A stretch of DNA of 64,000 nt from Cellulomonas sp. SG140 (GCF_025770785.1 NZ_JANZLA010000011.1:38214-102213), one strand, 5' to 3'. Positions 53,187 through 61,250 are shown, numbered from the stretch's first letter. The notes: generated by a model not told the origin, from the sequence alone. A program made the numbers and translations.

Positions 53187-54658
53187 CTCCCCACGGTTCC
53201 GGTGCGGTTGATCAGGGTGTCCAGCATCTCGTCCATCGCGGTGATCACCCGGGCGGCGCCCTGGTAGGCCCGCTGGAAGGCGAGCATCGAGACGGTCTCC
53301 TCGTCGGTGTCCACGCTCGCGCCGGACTGCTGCGCCGTCTCCGCCGAGGCGCGGGCCTGCTCGGCCACCCCGCTGCGGGACGAGGCCGACGCCGACATGC
53401 TGCCGACCTGCGCCACGGCGGCGGCCCACACGGCACCGGGACCGGTCGAGCTGTCGGCGAGCGCGGCGATCTTCTGCCCGACGGAGCCGTCGAGCGGCCC
53501 GCTGCCGGGTGCCGCGACGGCGATCTGGTCGGGGGTGCTCAGCGCGACGGAGATGCCGGCGGCCGCGGACCCGCCGCTGATGGTGAAGAAGTTGGTGCCG
53601 CCAGGGGCGGTGGAGCCGGCGCTGGCCTGGGCGACGGTCTGACCCTGCTGGTGCAGGGCGTTGACCCCGTCGGCGAGGGCCTGCGCCACCGAGTCCAGGC
53701 TCGCGGCGGCCTCGGTCAGCATGCCGCCGGTGCCGGACGCGTCCGGCGGGGCCAGCACGGTCAGCAGGCCGGCGACCCGGCCGCCGGACAGCGCCGCGTC
53801 CTGCGTCGGGGCGTCGGCCCACACGACCCGGACGGCGGCCGCGACCACCGGCGGGACGGCCGAGGGGTCACCGGTCGCACCGGAGAACGCTGCCGGGCCG
53901 CTGACGGCGAGCTGCCGCACGTGGTCGCCGGACACCAGCATGTTGCCGCCCACCATGACGTCGAGCTGGCCGTCGGCCCGCTGCCGCGCCGTGGCGCCCA
54001 CCAGGCCGGACAGCTGCGTGACCAGCTGGTCGCGCTGGTCGGCCAGCTCGTTGGCGCTGCCGCCGGAGTTGGTGATGTCGAGGATGCGCTTGTTCAGGTC
54101 CGCGACGTTCGACGCGAGCGTGTTGGTCTGGTCCACCAGGGTGCCGGCGGTGGTGCGCGCCTGCTGCCACTGCGTCTGCAGGTCGCCGTACCGGGCGTGC
54201 AGCGTCTCGGTCACCTGCCGCGCGTCGTCGAGCAGCACCGTGCGGGCGGCGGCGTCGTCGGGGGAGTTGGCCACGTCGTGCCAGCCGGCCCAGAACGTCG
54301 ACAGCTGGGAGGACAGGCCGGTGGTCGACGGCTCGCCGAGGCTCGTCTCGAGCGTGGTGTACGCATCCGCGCGAGCGGCCAGGAAGGAGGCGGTGCCGGT
54401 GTGCGAGCGCAGCTGGGTGTCGAGGAACTGGTCGGACAGCCGGGAGATCCCGCTGACCTGCGTGCCCATGCCGACGCCGTCGGAGGTGGCGAACATCGAC
54501 GGCACCTGGGCGCCGGGCACCGAGGCGAGGTCGACGCGCTGCCGGGTGTAGCCGGGGGTGTTGGCGTTGGCGATGTTCTGGCCCGCCACGGTGAGCGCCT
54601 GCCGCTGGGCGATCAGGGAGCTCAGGGCGGTGCCGAGGCCCGAGAAGGTGCTGGCCAT
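53183..54658 (-). CDS. flgK: Flagellar hook-associated protein 1 (FlgK)
   Basis: 491-residue exported junction protein. The N-terminal rod-type motif TFSGLGTALSSLIAQRQALTVAGQNIANANTPGYTRQRVDLASV (54521-54652) is diagnostic. Coiled helical D1 segments and a variable middle domain follow, and the C-terminus has DTDEETVSMLAFQRAYQGAARVITAMDEMLDTLINRTG (53192-53305). It overlaps flgL by four bases and follows flgN after seven bases. FlgN is its predicted chaperone. Confidence 0.95.
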   Translation of the reverse strand: MASTFSGLGTALSSLIAQRQALTVAGQNIANANTPGYTRQRVDLASVPGAQVPSMFATSDGVGMGTQVSGISRLSDQFLDTQLRSHTGTASFLAARADAYTTLETSLGEPSTTGLSSQLSTFWAGWHDVANSPDDAAARTVLLDDARQVTETLHARYGDLQTQWQQARTTAGTLVDQTNTLASNVADLNKRILDITNSGGSANELADQRDQLVTQLSGLVGATARQRADGQLDVMVGGNMLVSGDHVRQLAVSGPAAFSGATGDPSAVPPVVAAAVRVVWADAPTQDAALSGGRVAGLLTVLAPPDASGTGGMLTEAAASLDSVAQALADGVNALHQQGQTVAQASAGSTAPGGTNFFTISGGSAAAGISVALSTPDQIAVAAPGSGPLDGSVGQKIAALADSSTGPGAVWAAAVAQVGSMSASASSRSGVAEQARASAETAQQSGASVDTDEETVSMLAFQRAYQGAARVITAMDEMLDTLINRTGTVGR

Positions 54659-54665
54659 CCCCGCC

Positions 54666-55151
54666 TCAGATCGACCGGTCGAGGACGCGGGAGCCGTGCT
54701 CGGCGAGCACGGCCGCCTGGCCGGACCCGTCGTACGTCTGCACCGAGTCCTGCAGGGACATCAAGGTCTCCTGCGTGGCGCGGTGCGACATGGCCAGCAG
54801 CTCGCGGTTGTCGTCCGCCAGCCGGCTGATCTCGCCGGTGAGGGACAAGAACGCCTCGTGGTGGGCGCGCAGCAGCTCGTCCCACGGCTCCGGTGCGGCG
54901 TCGGCGAGCGCACGCAGGCCGGCGTCGGCGCTGAGCCCGAGCTCGCGGGCGGCGGAGTCGGCGGCGACCGCACGGGCGATCTCGGCGGAGCGGATCTCAT
55001 CCAGCACCGCCTCCACCTCGCGCGTGGCGTTGGCGAGCCAGCGGGTGCGGCCGCTGCTCAGCACCAGCTGCTCCTCCTCGAGCTTGAACAGGAGCAGGTC
55101 CAGCAGGTGACGTTCCTGCCAGAGGACGTCGGACAGCTGGGTCAACGACAT
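54666..55151 (-). CDS. flgN: Flagellar export chaperone FlgN
   Basis: 161-residue helical protein of the FlgN family, which binds FlgK and FlgL in the cytoplasm before export. LTQLSDVLWQERHLLDLLLFKLEEEQLVLSSGRTRWLANATREVEAVLDEIR (54990-55145) is the typical N-terminal helix pair. The C-terminus is rich in Ser/Gln/Asp. ATG 55151 starts at the conserved region, with GAGGAGGGC-type ribosome site just upstream. It is first in the minus-strand flagellar operon, behind the promoter element at 55221-55245. Confidence 0.85.
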   Translation of the reverse strand: MSLTQLSDVLWQERHLLDLLLFKLEEEQLVLSSGRTRWLANATREVEAVLDEIRSAEIARAVAADSAARELGLSADAGLRALADAAPEPWDELLRAHHEAFLSLTGEISRLADDNRELLAMSHRATQETLMSLQDSVQTYDGSGQAAVLAEHGSRVLDRSI

Positions 55152-55220
55152 CTCTCTGCCCTCCTCTCGTGCGCGGTCCGGTGGTCGGCGGGTGAAGCCG
55201 CGGTGAACTCTGCCGTAGGT

Positions 55221-55245
55221 ATCGGCCGGTACCGCCGGGATCTGA
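55221..55245 (-). promoter_or_regulatory. Sigma-28/WhiG-type promoter of flgN-flgK-flgL-fliW
   Basis: Minus strand: TCAG (55245-55242), exactly 15 bases, then GCCGAT (55226-55221), continuing AC. The -10 closely matches the sigma-28/WhiG consensus GCCGATAA, and the same spaced pair occurs upstream of fliC and flgB. Confidence 0.75.
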
Positions 55246-55348
55246 CCCGAACGGCCCAATCCGACGTTGACCTGCATACCGAGCGGTAGCCCCAGAGCGA
55301 CGATGACCAGCATGTGAGACGGGTGTGCAACGTCGTAGGAATCGGCGA

Positions 55349-55364
55349 TGTGACGTCGGTCACA
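55349..55364. promoter_or_regulatory. CRP-type binding site between flgN and fliA
   Basis: TGTGACGTCGGTCACA has perfect TGTGA-N6-TCACA arms, the consensus of cyclic-AMP receptor proteins, including the actinobacterial Crp/GlxR group. It lies 163 bases before the fliA ATG and 104 bases upstream of the flgN promoter element. The rest of the 375-base gap contains the flgN promoter, a direct-repeat/palindrome cluster and no credible gene. Confidence 0.7.
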
Positions 55365-55397
55365 CGCTTCCGGGGAAGTGGAGCGATCTGACGGAGA

Positions 55398-55433
55398 ACG
55401 TCCGAATTTCCGCGGAACCATACGTCCGGATTT
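55398..55433. promoter_or_regulatory. Direct repeat with embedded palindrome upstream of fliA
   Basis: ACGTCCGAATTT (55398-55409) and ACGTCCGGATTT (55422-55433) are near-identical and 24 bases apart, flanking the palindrome TTCCGCGGAA (55408-55417). Part of it, ATACGTCCGG, recurs inverted before flgB. It looks like a regulator-binding region, 94 bases before fliA. Confidence 0.5.
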
Positions 55434-55526
55434 GTTGCACGCCCGACGCAATGACCCCTTCGGGCGTTCCTCGCCGCTGCGGGGAAACCGTTCAAGTCCC
55501 CCCGTGGGAGCGACGACCTTTCTCCC

Positions 55527-56387
55527 ATGAACGCGCACGACGAGCTGGTGGTGAACAACCTCGCGTTGGTCGGCTACCACGTCACCGAGCTGCTGCACCG
55601 CGTCCCGCCGTCGGTGACGCGCGACGAGCTGGCCTCCGCCGGTTCGCTCGCCCTGGTCCTCGCCGCCCGCAGCTTCGACCCCGAGGCCGGGGTGCCGTTC
55701 GCTCGTTACGCCTCGCTGCGCATCAAGGGCGCCCTGCTCGACGAGCTGCGCTCGATGGACTGGGCCAGCCGCTCCGCCCGCCGCCGGGTCCGTGAGCTGT
55801 CCGAGGTGACCGAGCGCCTGCGCGCCACGCTGGGCCGCGAGCCCAGTCGGGACGAGCTCGCCTCCGCCCTCGGCACCGACGCCGCCGGTGTGGACGTCGC
55901 CCGGCACGACGCCGAGCGGCGCGTGCTGTCCATCGACGCCTCCGAGACGCCGATCGCCGACTCCATCGCCGACGACGACGCGACCCCCGAGGAGCAGGTG
56001 CTGGCCGCCGAGCAGCGGCACTGGCTGCGTGCGGCGGTCGAGGTGCTGCCGGAGCGGCTGCGCGCCGTGGTCAGCGGCCTGTACCTGGAGGACCGGTCGA
56101 TCGCCGACCTCGCCGACGAGCTCGGCGTCACCCAGTCGCGGATCAGCCAGCTGCGCACCGAAGCCCTGGGGCTGCTGCGCGACGGCATGAACGCCTCGAT
56201 GAACCCCGGGCTGGTGCGCGGCGGCGAACGTCCCGGCGGCGTCGCCGAGCGGCGCCGGCAGGCGTACTTCGCCGCGGTCGCGGCGCGTGCCGCGATGCCG
56301 GCCAGCGTGTACGGCGCGCACGTGCCCTCGCCGCGGACCGGCAGCGCGATGCCGACGGCCTTCGCAAGCCGGGCGCTCGGCGCCTGA
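55527..56387 (+). CDS. fliA: Flagellar sigma factor FliA (sigma-28/WhiG family)
   Basis: 286-residue alternative sigma factor. Region 2 is seen in NNLALVGYHVTELL and ARSFDPEAGVPFARYASLRIKGALLDELRSMDWASRSARRRV (55665-55790). Region 3 is LSEVTERLRATLGREPSRDELASALG, and region 4 holds VLPERLRAVVSGLYLEDRSIADLADELGVTQSRISQLRTEAL (56044-56169). A ~55-residue Ala/Arg-rich C-terminal tail extends beyond the usual end. The ribosome site is weak. It should direct transcription from the TCAG-N15-G(C/G)CGAT elements in this cluster. No FlgM anti-sigma gene was recognised. Confidence 0.9.
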   Translation: MNAHDELVVNNLALVGYHVTELLHRVPPSVTRDELASAGSLALVLAARSFDPEAGVPFARYASLRIKGALLDELRSMDWASRSARRRVRELSEVTERLRATLGREPSRDELASALGTDAAGVDVARHDAERRVLSIDASETPIADSIADDDATPEEQVLAAEQRHWLRAAVEVLPERLRAVVSGLYLEDRSIADLADELGVTQSRISQLRTEALGLLRDGMNASMNPGLVRGGERPGGVAERRRQAYFAAVAARAAMPASVYGAHVPSPRTGSAMPTAFASRALGA

Positions 56388-56431
56388 CGCCTGCGCCGAG
56401 GCGATCTGCGCACCGCGACGAAAAGTCCGCG

Positions 56432-56465
56432 CAGAACTCCTCAGACCAGCGCCACCGGTGGCGAT
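56432..56465 (+). promoter_or_regulatory. Sigma-28/WhiG-type promoter of fliC
   Basis: CAGAACTCCTCAG (56432-56444), 15 bases, then GGCGAT (56460-56465), continuing GA. Both the 13-base upstream block and the spacing are shared with the flgB promoter (one mismatch in the block). The leader to the fliC ATG is about 50 bases with AGGAGG at 56507-56512. Confidence 0.75.
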
Positions 56466-56521
56466 GAACGGGGTGTGCCCACGGATGGGCCGCCCGACCC
56501 GAACTCAGGAGGAAGAGAACG

Positions 56522-57700
56522 ATGGGTCTCTCGATCAACCAGAACATCGCCGCGGTCAACGCGTACCACAACCTGGCGAACACCCAGAACGACCTGTCCA
56601 AGTCCCTGGAGAAGCTGTCCAGCGGCTTCCGCATCAACCGTGCCGCCGACGACGCGGCCGGCCTGGCCATCTCCGAGGGCCTGCGCTCGCAGATCGGTGG
56701 CCTCAAGGTCGCCGTCCGCAACGCCCAGGACGGCACCTCGGTGGTCCAGACCGCTGAAGGTGCGCTGAACGAGTCGACCTCGATCCTGCAGCGCATGCGC
56801 GACCTGTCCGTGCAGGCCTCGAACGACGGTGGCCTGTCCGCCGACGCCAAGGGCAACATCCAGTCCGAGATGACCCAGCTCAAGTCCGAGCTGAGCCGCA
56901 TCGCGAACACCACGCAGTTCAACGGCACCAAGCTGCTGGACGGCTCCTACAAGGGCGTCTTCCAGGTCGGGGCCAACCAGGGCGAGACCATCACGGTCCA
57001 GGTGGGACAGGCGATGGGCGCGGCCGGCCTCAAGGTCGACGGCGTCGACGTGACCGCCGCCGCCGGTGCCGGTGCCCTCACCGGCTCGACCACGACCGCC
57101 GCCGCGGTGGGCACCGCGTCGGTCGCCACGGTGGACGGCAGCAAGGACTACACCGCGCTCGCCAACTGGGGCTCGAAGCTGAACGGCTCGATCTCCTTCA
57201 ACGGCAACAGCCTGGACCTCGGCACGGTCGACGTCGCCTCGGGCGCTGCGGTGTCCGACAAGGTGACGGCGCTGCAGAACGCCGCGAACGCGACCTTCGG
57301 CACCGGCAAGGTCACCGTCGCGGCGACGGCCACCGGCCTGACCTTCACGGGTACCGCCGCGGCCGCCGGTGCGACGGCGCAGGACCTGGCGAACGCGACG
57401 GTGTCGTTCACCGCCGCGACGGGCGCCCAGATGGCCATCAAGACCATCGACACCGCGATCAGCACGGTCTCCACGGTCCGCGCCAACCTCGGCGCCGTGC
57501 AGAACCGCTTCGACCACACGGTGAAGAACCTCAACGTGGCGGTCGAGAACCTGTCCGCGTCGGAGTCCCGCATCCGCGACACCGACATGGCGTCGGAGAT
57601 GGTCTCGTTCACCCGGGCCCAGATCCTGTCCCAGGCCGGCACCTCGATGCTGGCCCAGGCCAACCAGCTGCCGCAGAGCGTTCTCAAGCTGCTCCAGTGA
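56522..57700 (+). CDS. fliC: Flagellin
   Basis: 392-residue filament subunit. The conserved N-terminal D0/D1 helices contain GLSINQNIAAVNAYHNLANTQ, LSKSLEKLSSGFRINRAADDAAGLAISEGLRSQIGGL (56597-56706) and ANTTQFNGTKLLDG. The C-terminal helices contain AIDTAISTVSTVRANLGAVQNRFDHTVKNL-like residues and end QLPQSVLKLLQ (57668-57697). The central ~180 residues are Ala/Thr/Gly-rich and variable, the surface-exposed part. A strong AGGAGG, its own promoter and following hairpins suggest high expression. Confidence 0.97.
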   Translation: MGLSINQNIAAVNAYHNLANTQNDLSKSLEKLSSGFRINRAADDAAGLAISEGLRSQIGGLKVAVRNAQDGTSVVQTAEGALNESTSILQRMRDLSVQASNDGGLSADAKGNIQSEMTQLKSELSRIANTTQFNGTKLLDGSYKGVFQVGANQGETITVQVGQAMGAAGLKVDGVDVTAAAGAGALTGSTTTAAAVGTASVATVDGSKDYTALANWGSKLNGSISFNGNSLDLGTVDVASGAAVSDKVTALQNAANATFGTGKVTVAATATGLTFTGTAAAAGATAQDLANATVSFTAATGAQMAIKTIDTAISTVSTVRANLGAVQNRFDHTVKNLNVAVENLSASESRIRDTDMASEMVSFTRAQILSQAGTSMLAQANQLPQSVLKLLQ

Positions 57701-57707
57701 TCCACCC

Positions 57708-57800
57708 GGTGACCGGCTGACGGTCACCAGACGCGAGCGCCCCCGCGGCGCCCGCACCCGGCACCGGCGGCGACGGGCTCCTTCCCGCGCCGCCGGTGCC
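57708..57800 (+). terminator. Two hairpins after fliC
   Basis: An 8-base stem (57708-57715 / 57721-57728) begins seven bases after the fliC stop; a 13-base stem (57760-57772 / 57788-57800) with a 15-base loop follows. They may terminate or attenuate fliC transcription before fliD and stabilise the flagellin mRNA. Confidence 0.65.
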
Positions 57801-57850
57801 GTCTGAACCACCGAGCACCAACCCGGTACCCGACAGCAAGGACGGATCTC

Positions 57851-59233
57851 GTGGCGACCAGCAGCATGGGCATCGACGGCCTGGTCAGCGGCCTGAACAC
57901 GACCGACCTGATCAACCAGCTGATGTCGGTCGAGTCGGGCCCGCAGACCCTGCTCAAGACGCAGCAGTCCGACACCCAGACGTTCGTCGCCGCGCTGCAG
58001 TCCCTGAACACCAAGGTCGCCTCGCTCGGCACCGCCGCCACCGCAGCGTCGACCGCCACGTCCTGGGGCGCCCTGACCGCGACCTCGTCCGCCACCTCCG
58101 TCACCGCGACGGCCACCACCAGCGCCTCGCCCACGCAGGTCAGCTTCACCGTCGACAAGCTGGCGCAGCGGCAGGTGTCGCTGACCGACGTCTTCACGGA
58201 CGTTGCGTCCTTCACCGGCACCGGCAACTCCCTGACCCTGACCTCCGCCGCCGGCTCCACCCAGATCGACACCACCGGCATCACCAGCGTCGCCGGCCTG
58301 GCGAGCGCGATCACCGCGTCCAACGCGGGAGTGTCCGCGGTCGCGGTCCAGGTGACCGGTGGCTACCGCCTCCAGCTCTCCGCCAAGCAGACCGGTGCCG
58401 CCAGCGCGTTCCAGCTGTACCAGGGCACCCCTGCCGACGTGACCGCCGGGACCGCGACGGCGAAGACGCTCACCTCGCTCACCGCCGCGCAGGACGCCCA
58501 GCTGACCCTGTGGCCCGGGACGTCGGCCGCGCAGACGTTCACGTCGACCACCAACACGTTCAGCAACGTCCTGACCGGGGTGTCGATCACCACCAGCGCC
58601 GTCGAGACCAACCCGGTGACACTGACGCTCGGCCGCGACACCACCGCGCTCAGCACGCTCGGGTCCAACCTGGTCAGCCAGCTGAACCTGGTGCTCGGCG
58701 AGATCAGCAGCCGGACCAGCTCCACGACCACGACAGACCCGACCACGGGCGGCACCGTGGTGACACCCGGCATCCTCGGCATGGACTCGTCCGTCAGCAC
58801 GCTGCAGCAGCAGCTGACCTCGGCCGCGTCCTACCCGGTCAACGGCGTCTCCCCGTCGACCATCGGGATCTCGATCCAGCGCGACGGCACCTTCGCCTTC
58901 GACCAGGCCGCCTACAGCGCGGCGCTCGCAGCGGACCCGCAGAAGGTGCAGGACGTCGTCTCCGGCCTGGCCGCCCGCGTCGCCGCGGTGACCACGTCGA
59001 CGTCGGACCCGACCAGCGGCACCCTGACCGCCGAGATCACCGCCCAGCAGGGCGTGGTGAAGGACCTCGGCGACCAGATCAGCCAGTGGGACGTCACCCT
59101 GCAGCTGCGGCGGGAGAGTCTGCAGACGACGTACTCGAACCTCGAGGTGACGCTGTCCAACCTCAAGTCGCAGTCGAGCTGGCTGGCCAGCCAGCTCGGG
59201 TCGCTCAGCGGCTCGTCCAGCTCGTCGAACTGA
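57851..59233 (+). CDS. fliD: Flagellar filament capping protein FliD
   Basis: 460-residue cap protein (hook-associated protein 2). The N-terminal GIDGLVSGLNTTDLINQLMSVESGPQTLLKTQQSD (57875-57979) and the C-terminal coiled helix (GLAARVAAVT; LGDQISQWDVTLQLRRESLQTTYSNLEVTLSNLKSQSSWLASQL, 59070-59200) are diagnostic. The middle is Thr/Ser/Ala-rich beta sequence typical of the domains exposed on the cap. GTG 57851 has AAGGA upstream. fliS follows after 19 bases. Confidence 0.94.
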   Translation: MATSSMGIDGLVSGLNTTDLINQLMSVESGPQTLLKTQQSDTQTFVAALQSLNTKVASLGTAATAASTATSWGALTATSSATSVTATATTSASPTQVSFTVDKLAQRQVSLTDVFTDVASFTGTGNSLTLTSAAGSTQIDTTGITSVAGLASAITASNAGVSAVAVQVTGGYRLQLSAKQTGAASAFQLYQGTPADVTAGTATAKTLTSLTAAQDAQLTLWPGTSAAQTFTSTTNTFSNVLTGVSITTSAVETNPVTLTLGRDTTALSTLGSNLVSQLNLVLGEISSRTSSTTTTDPTTGGTVVTPGILGMDSSVSTLQQQLTSAASYPVNGVSPSTIGISIQRDGTFAFDQAAYSAALAADPQKVQDVVSGLAARVAAVTTSTSDPTSGTLTAEITAQQGVVKDLGDQISQWDVTLQLRRESLQTTYSNLEVTLSNLKSQSSWLASQLGSLSGSSSSSN

Positions 59234-59252
59234 CACCACCGGAGGACTCCTC

Positions 59253-59678
59253 ATGTCCGACCTGCGCGCCCGCTACCTGGCGGACTCCGTCGCCACGGCC
59301 TCGCCGGCGCGGCTGCTGACACTGCTGTACGACCGGCTGCTGCTGGACCTGCACCGCGCCACCTCGGCGCTGGAGACAGGCGACCGTGGCGGCGCCGGCA
59401 GCCACCTGGCGCACGCCCAGGACATCGTCTGCGAGCTGATCTCCACGCTGGACGTCTCGGCGTGGGAGGGCGGCAACCGCCTGATGTCGCTGTACGGCTG
59501 GCTGCTGAACGAGCTGCTCACCGCCGGCACCGCAGGCGACGCCGCCCGCGTCGAGGCCTGCCGCGGCGTGGTCGCCCCGCTGGCCGAGGCCTGGCACCAG
59601 GCGGCCGACGCGCTCGCCGGGGCGGACCGCCCCGCGGCCGAGCCCGTCGCGGCCACCGGGCTGCTCGGCGTCGCATGA
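59253..59678 (+). CDS. fliS: Flagellin export chaperone FliS
   Basis: 141-residue helical chaperone that holds the flagellin C-terminus before export. RARYLADSVATASPARLLTLLYDRLLLDLHRATSALETGDR (59265-59387), GSHLAHAQDIVCELISTLD and NRLMSLYGWLLNELLTA follow the family pattern. The ~25 C-terminal residues are Ala/Pro-rich. GGAGGA lies upstream of the ATG. The TGA overlaps the next gene's ATG by four bases. Confidence 0.93.
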   Translation: MSDLRARYLADSVATASPARLLTLLYDRLLLDLHRATSALETGDRGGAGSHLAHAQDIVCELISTLDVSAWEGGNRLMSLYGWLLNELLTAGTAGDAARVEACRGVVAPLAEAWHQAADALAGADRPAAEPVAATGLLGVA

Positions 59679-60001
59679 CCACCGGGTGGTCGGACGCCTG
59701 GGAGCAGGCGCTCGACGCACTGGAGCTCGACGTCGCCGCGGCGGAGCTGCTGCTCGCCGCCGCGCACGGCACCGGGGGCGGCATGGCGCCCGCCGTCCGC
59801 ACGTGGCGGCCGCCCGTGGACCTGGGCCCGCTGCCGGCCAGCCTCGAGGAGCGGGCGCGCACGCTGCGCGACCGTCAGCTCGAGGTGGCGAAGGCCGTCT
59901 CGGAGGCCGTCGTGCGGTCGCGGCGGCAGCTCGCGGCGACCCGGGCCGTGCTCGGCACCGTCGCCGAGCGGCGGCCGGTGTACGTCGACCTCGACGGCTG
60001 A
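59675..60001 (+). CDS. FliT-like small helical protein downstream of fliS
   Basis: 108-residue protein I assign only by place and shape. It starts MTTGWSDAWEQALDALELDVAAAELLLAA, has a Pro-rich middle with RTWRPPVDLGPLPASLEERARTLRDRQLEVAKAVSEAVVRSRRQLAATRAV (59797-59949), and ends with an aromatic/acidic VYVDLDG. Two or three long helices are likely. The ATGA overlap with fliS suggests a second export chaperone in the FliT position, but no FliT signature is clear. Confidence 0.65.
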   Translation: MTTGWSDAWEQALDALELDVAAAELLLAAAHGTGGGMAPAVRTWRPPVDLGPLPASLEERARTLRDRQLEVAKAVSEAVVRSRRQLAATRAVLGTVAERRPVYVDLDG

Positions 60002-60017
60002 GGCGCGCGAGGCCGAA

Positions 60018-60084
60018 CCGGACGTATCGCACCTGATCAGACGGCTTCTGCAGAACTTCTCAGCACCCTCGGCGACCTGCCGAT
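60018..60084 (+). promoter_or_regulatory. Promoter region of the flgB-flgC-fliE-fliF-fliG-fliH operon
   Basis: CAGAACTTCTCAG (60051-60063), 15 bases, then GCCGAT (60079-60084) reproduces the fliC promoter layout. CCGGACGTAT at 60018-60027 upstream is the inverse of ATACGTCCGG before fliA and may bind a shared regulator. The flgB ATG is 79 bases downstream. Confidence 0.7.
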
Positions 60085-60163
60085 CGACAGGGCTGAGCAC
60101 GGATCGCTCGACCCTCTGGCCACGGATCGGCCTCTCGTACTCGTCGATGAGGTGTGCACGGCC

Positions 60164-60511
60164 ATGGGTCTGTTCGACTCGGTGAGCTATGTCGCGCTGC
60201 ACAGTGCGCTGGACGGGCTCGCCCTGCGTCAGCGTGCGATCGCGGACAACGTCGCCAACATCAACACCCCGGGGTACACGGCCCGACGGGTGTCGTTCGA
60301 GCAGGCGCTGAGCGCGGCCGTCAGCAACGGGTCCGGTGCGGTCGCCGCCACCGAGTCGCGGTCGCTCGAGCCGACCCGCACCGACGGCAACAACGTCAAC
60401 CTCGACACCGAGACCGTGCTGAACATCGACACCAACCTGCGCTTCCAGCTCGCGTCGCAGGCCGTGTCCAGCCAGCTGTCCGCCGTGCGCGCCGCGATGC
60501 GGACCGCCTGA
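60164..60511 (+). CDS. flgB: Flagellar basal-body rod protein FlgB
   Basis: 115-residue proximal-rod protein. ALDGLALRQRAIADNVANINTPGYTARRVSFEQAL (60206-60310) is the rod-protein signature; the C-terminal helix reads DTNLRFQLASQAVSSQLSAVRAAMRT. ATG 60164 is preferred to GTG 60152, which adds four residues with no similarity. It is first in a long operon for the basal body and C-ring, beginning 79 bases after the shared promoter element. The stop overlaps the flgC ATG by one base. Confidence 0.92.
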   Translation: MGLFDSVSYVALHSALDGLALRQRAIADNVANINTPGYTARRVSFEQALSAAVSNGSGAVAATESRSLEPTRTDGNNVNLDTETVLNIDTNLRFQLASQAVSSQLSAVRAAMRTA

Positions 60512-60906
60512 TGACGATCTTCGGCGCCCTCGGCATCGCCGGCTCCGGCCTGACGGTGCACCGCAAGTGGCTCGACGCGGTCAGCGACAACCTGGCCAAC
60601 GTCAACGACGCGACCAGCACCTCCCAGTCGGCGTTCCAGGCCCGGTACGTGGTGGCCCAGGAGATGGGCGGCGAGGGCGGCGTCGCCGTCGCCGGGGCCG
60701 TGCTCTCCGGCGACACCACCGGTCGGGTGGTCTACGAGCCCGGCAACCCGCTGGCCGACGCCCAGGGCAACGTGCGGTACCCGGAGATCGACACCGCCAG
60801 CCAGATGACCCAGCTGATCATCGCGCAGCGCGGCTACCAGGCGAACGCCGCGGTGATCGAGCGTGCGACCGAGGCCTACCAGGCCGCTCTCCAGATCGGG
60901 AAGTGA
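60511..60906 (+). CDS. flgC: Flagellar basal-body rod protein FlgC
   Basis: 131-residue rod protein. GIAGSGLTVHRKWLDAVSDNLANVNDATST (60535-60624) is the N-terminal motif, GRVVYEPGNPLADAQGNVRYPEIDTASQMTQLIIAQRGYQANAAVIERATEAYQAAL (60721-60891) the C-terminal one. ATG 60511 joins the flgB stop (TGATG). fliE begins two bases after its stop. Confidence 0.94.
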   Translation: MTIFGALGIAGSGLTVHRKWLDAVSDNLANVNDATSTSQSAFQARYVVAQEMGGEGGVAVAGAVLSGDTTGRVVYEPGNPLADAQGNVRYPEIDTASQMTQLIIAQRGYQANAAVIERATEAYQAALQIGK

Positions 60907-60908
60907 CC

Positions 60909-61250
60909 ATGAGCGTCTCCGCGATCGGCGCAGTCGGCGCCGCGAGCCCTGCCCTGACCGCCCTGACGGGCGTCGCCGGCGTCACCCCGACCACGGCGGC
61001 CGGCTCGACCGCCGGCACCACGGCCACCTCCGGCGCGGGCTTCGCGAACGTGCTGTCCGGCGTCGACCGGCTGCAGCAGCTGCAGTCCACGGCCCAGGAC
61101 CTGTCGGTGAAGGCCGTCACCGGTGACCTCACCGACGTGCACGACTACACGATCGCCGCGTCCGAGGCGAACCTGGCGATGGAGCTGACCGCGGCGGTCC
61201 GCAACAAGGCGGTCGACGCGTTCAACGAGATCATGCGGATGCAGGCCTGA
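60909..61250 (+). CDS. fliE: Flagellar hook-basal body complex protein FliE
   Basis: 113-residue adaptor joining the MS ring to the rod. The N-terminal ~45 residues are Ala/Thr/Gly-rich. The family region follows: GFANVLSGVDRLQQLQSTAQDLSVKAVTGDLTDVHDYTIAASEANLAMELTAAVRNKAVDAFNEIMRMQA (61041-61247). It closely resembles other FliE C-termini. ATG 60909 lies just after flgC; its stop overlaps the fliF ATG by one base. Confidence 0.93.
   Translation: MSVSAIGAVGAASPALTALTGVAGVTPTTAAGSTAGTTATSGAGFANVLSGVDRLQQLQSTAQDLSVKAVTGDLTDVHDYTIAASEANLAMELTAAVRNKAVDAFNEIMRMQA

Noticed and set aside
55341..55346. Second minus-strand flagellar promoter (ATCGGC on the plus strand)
   Set aside because: The base run 15 positions further is ACAC, not CTGA, so the paired element is missing.
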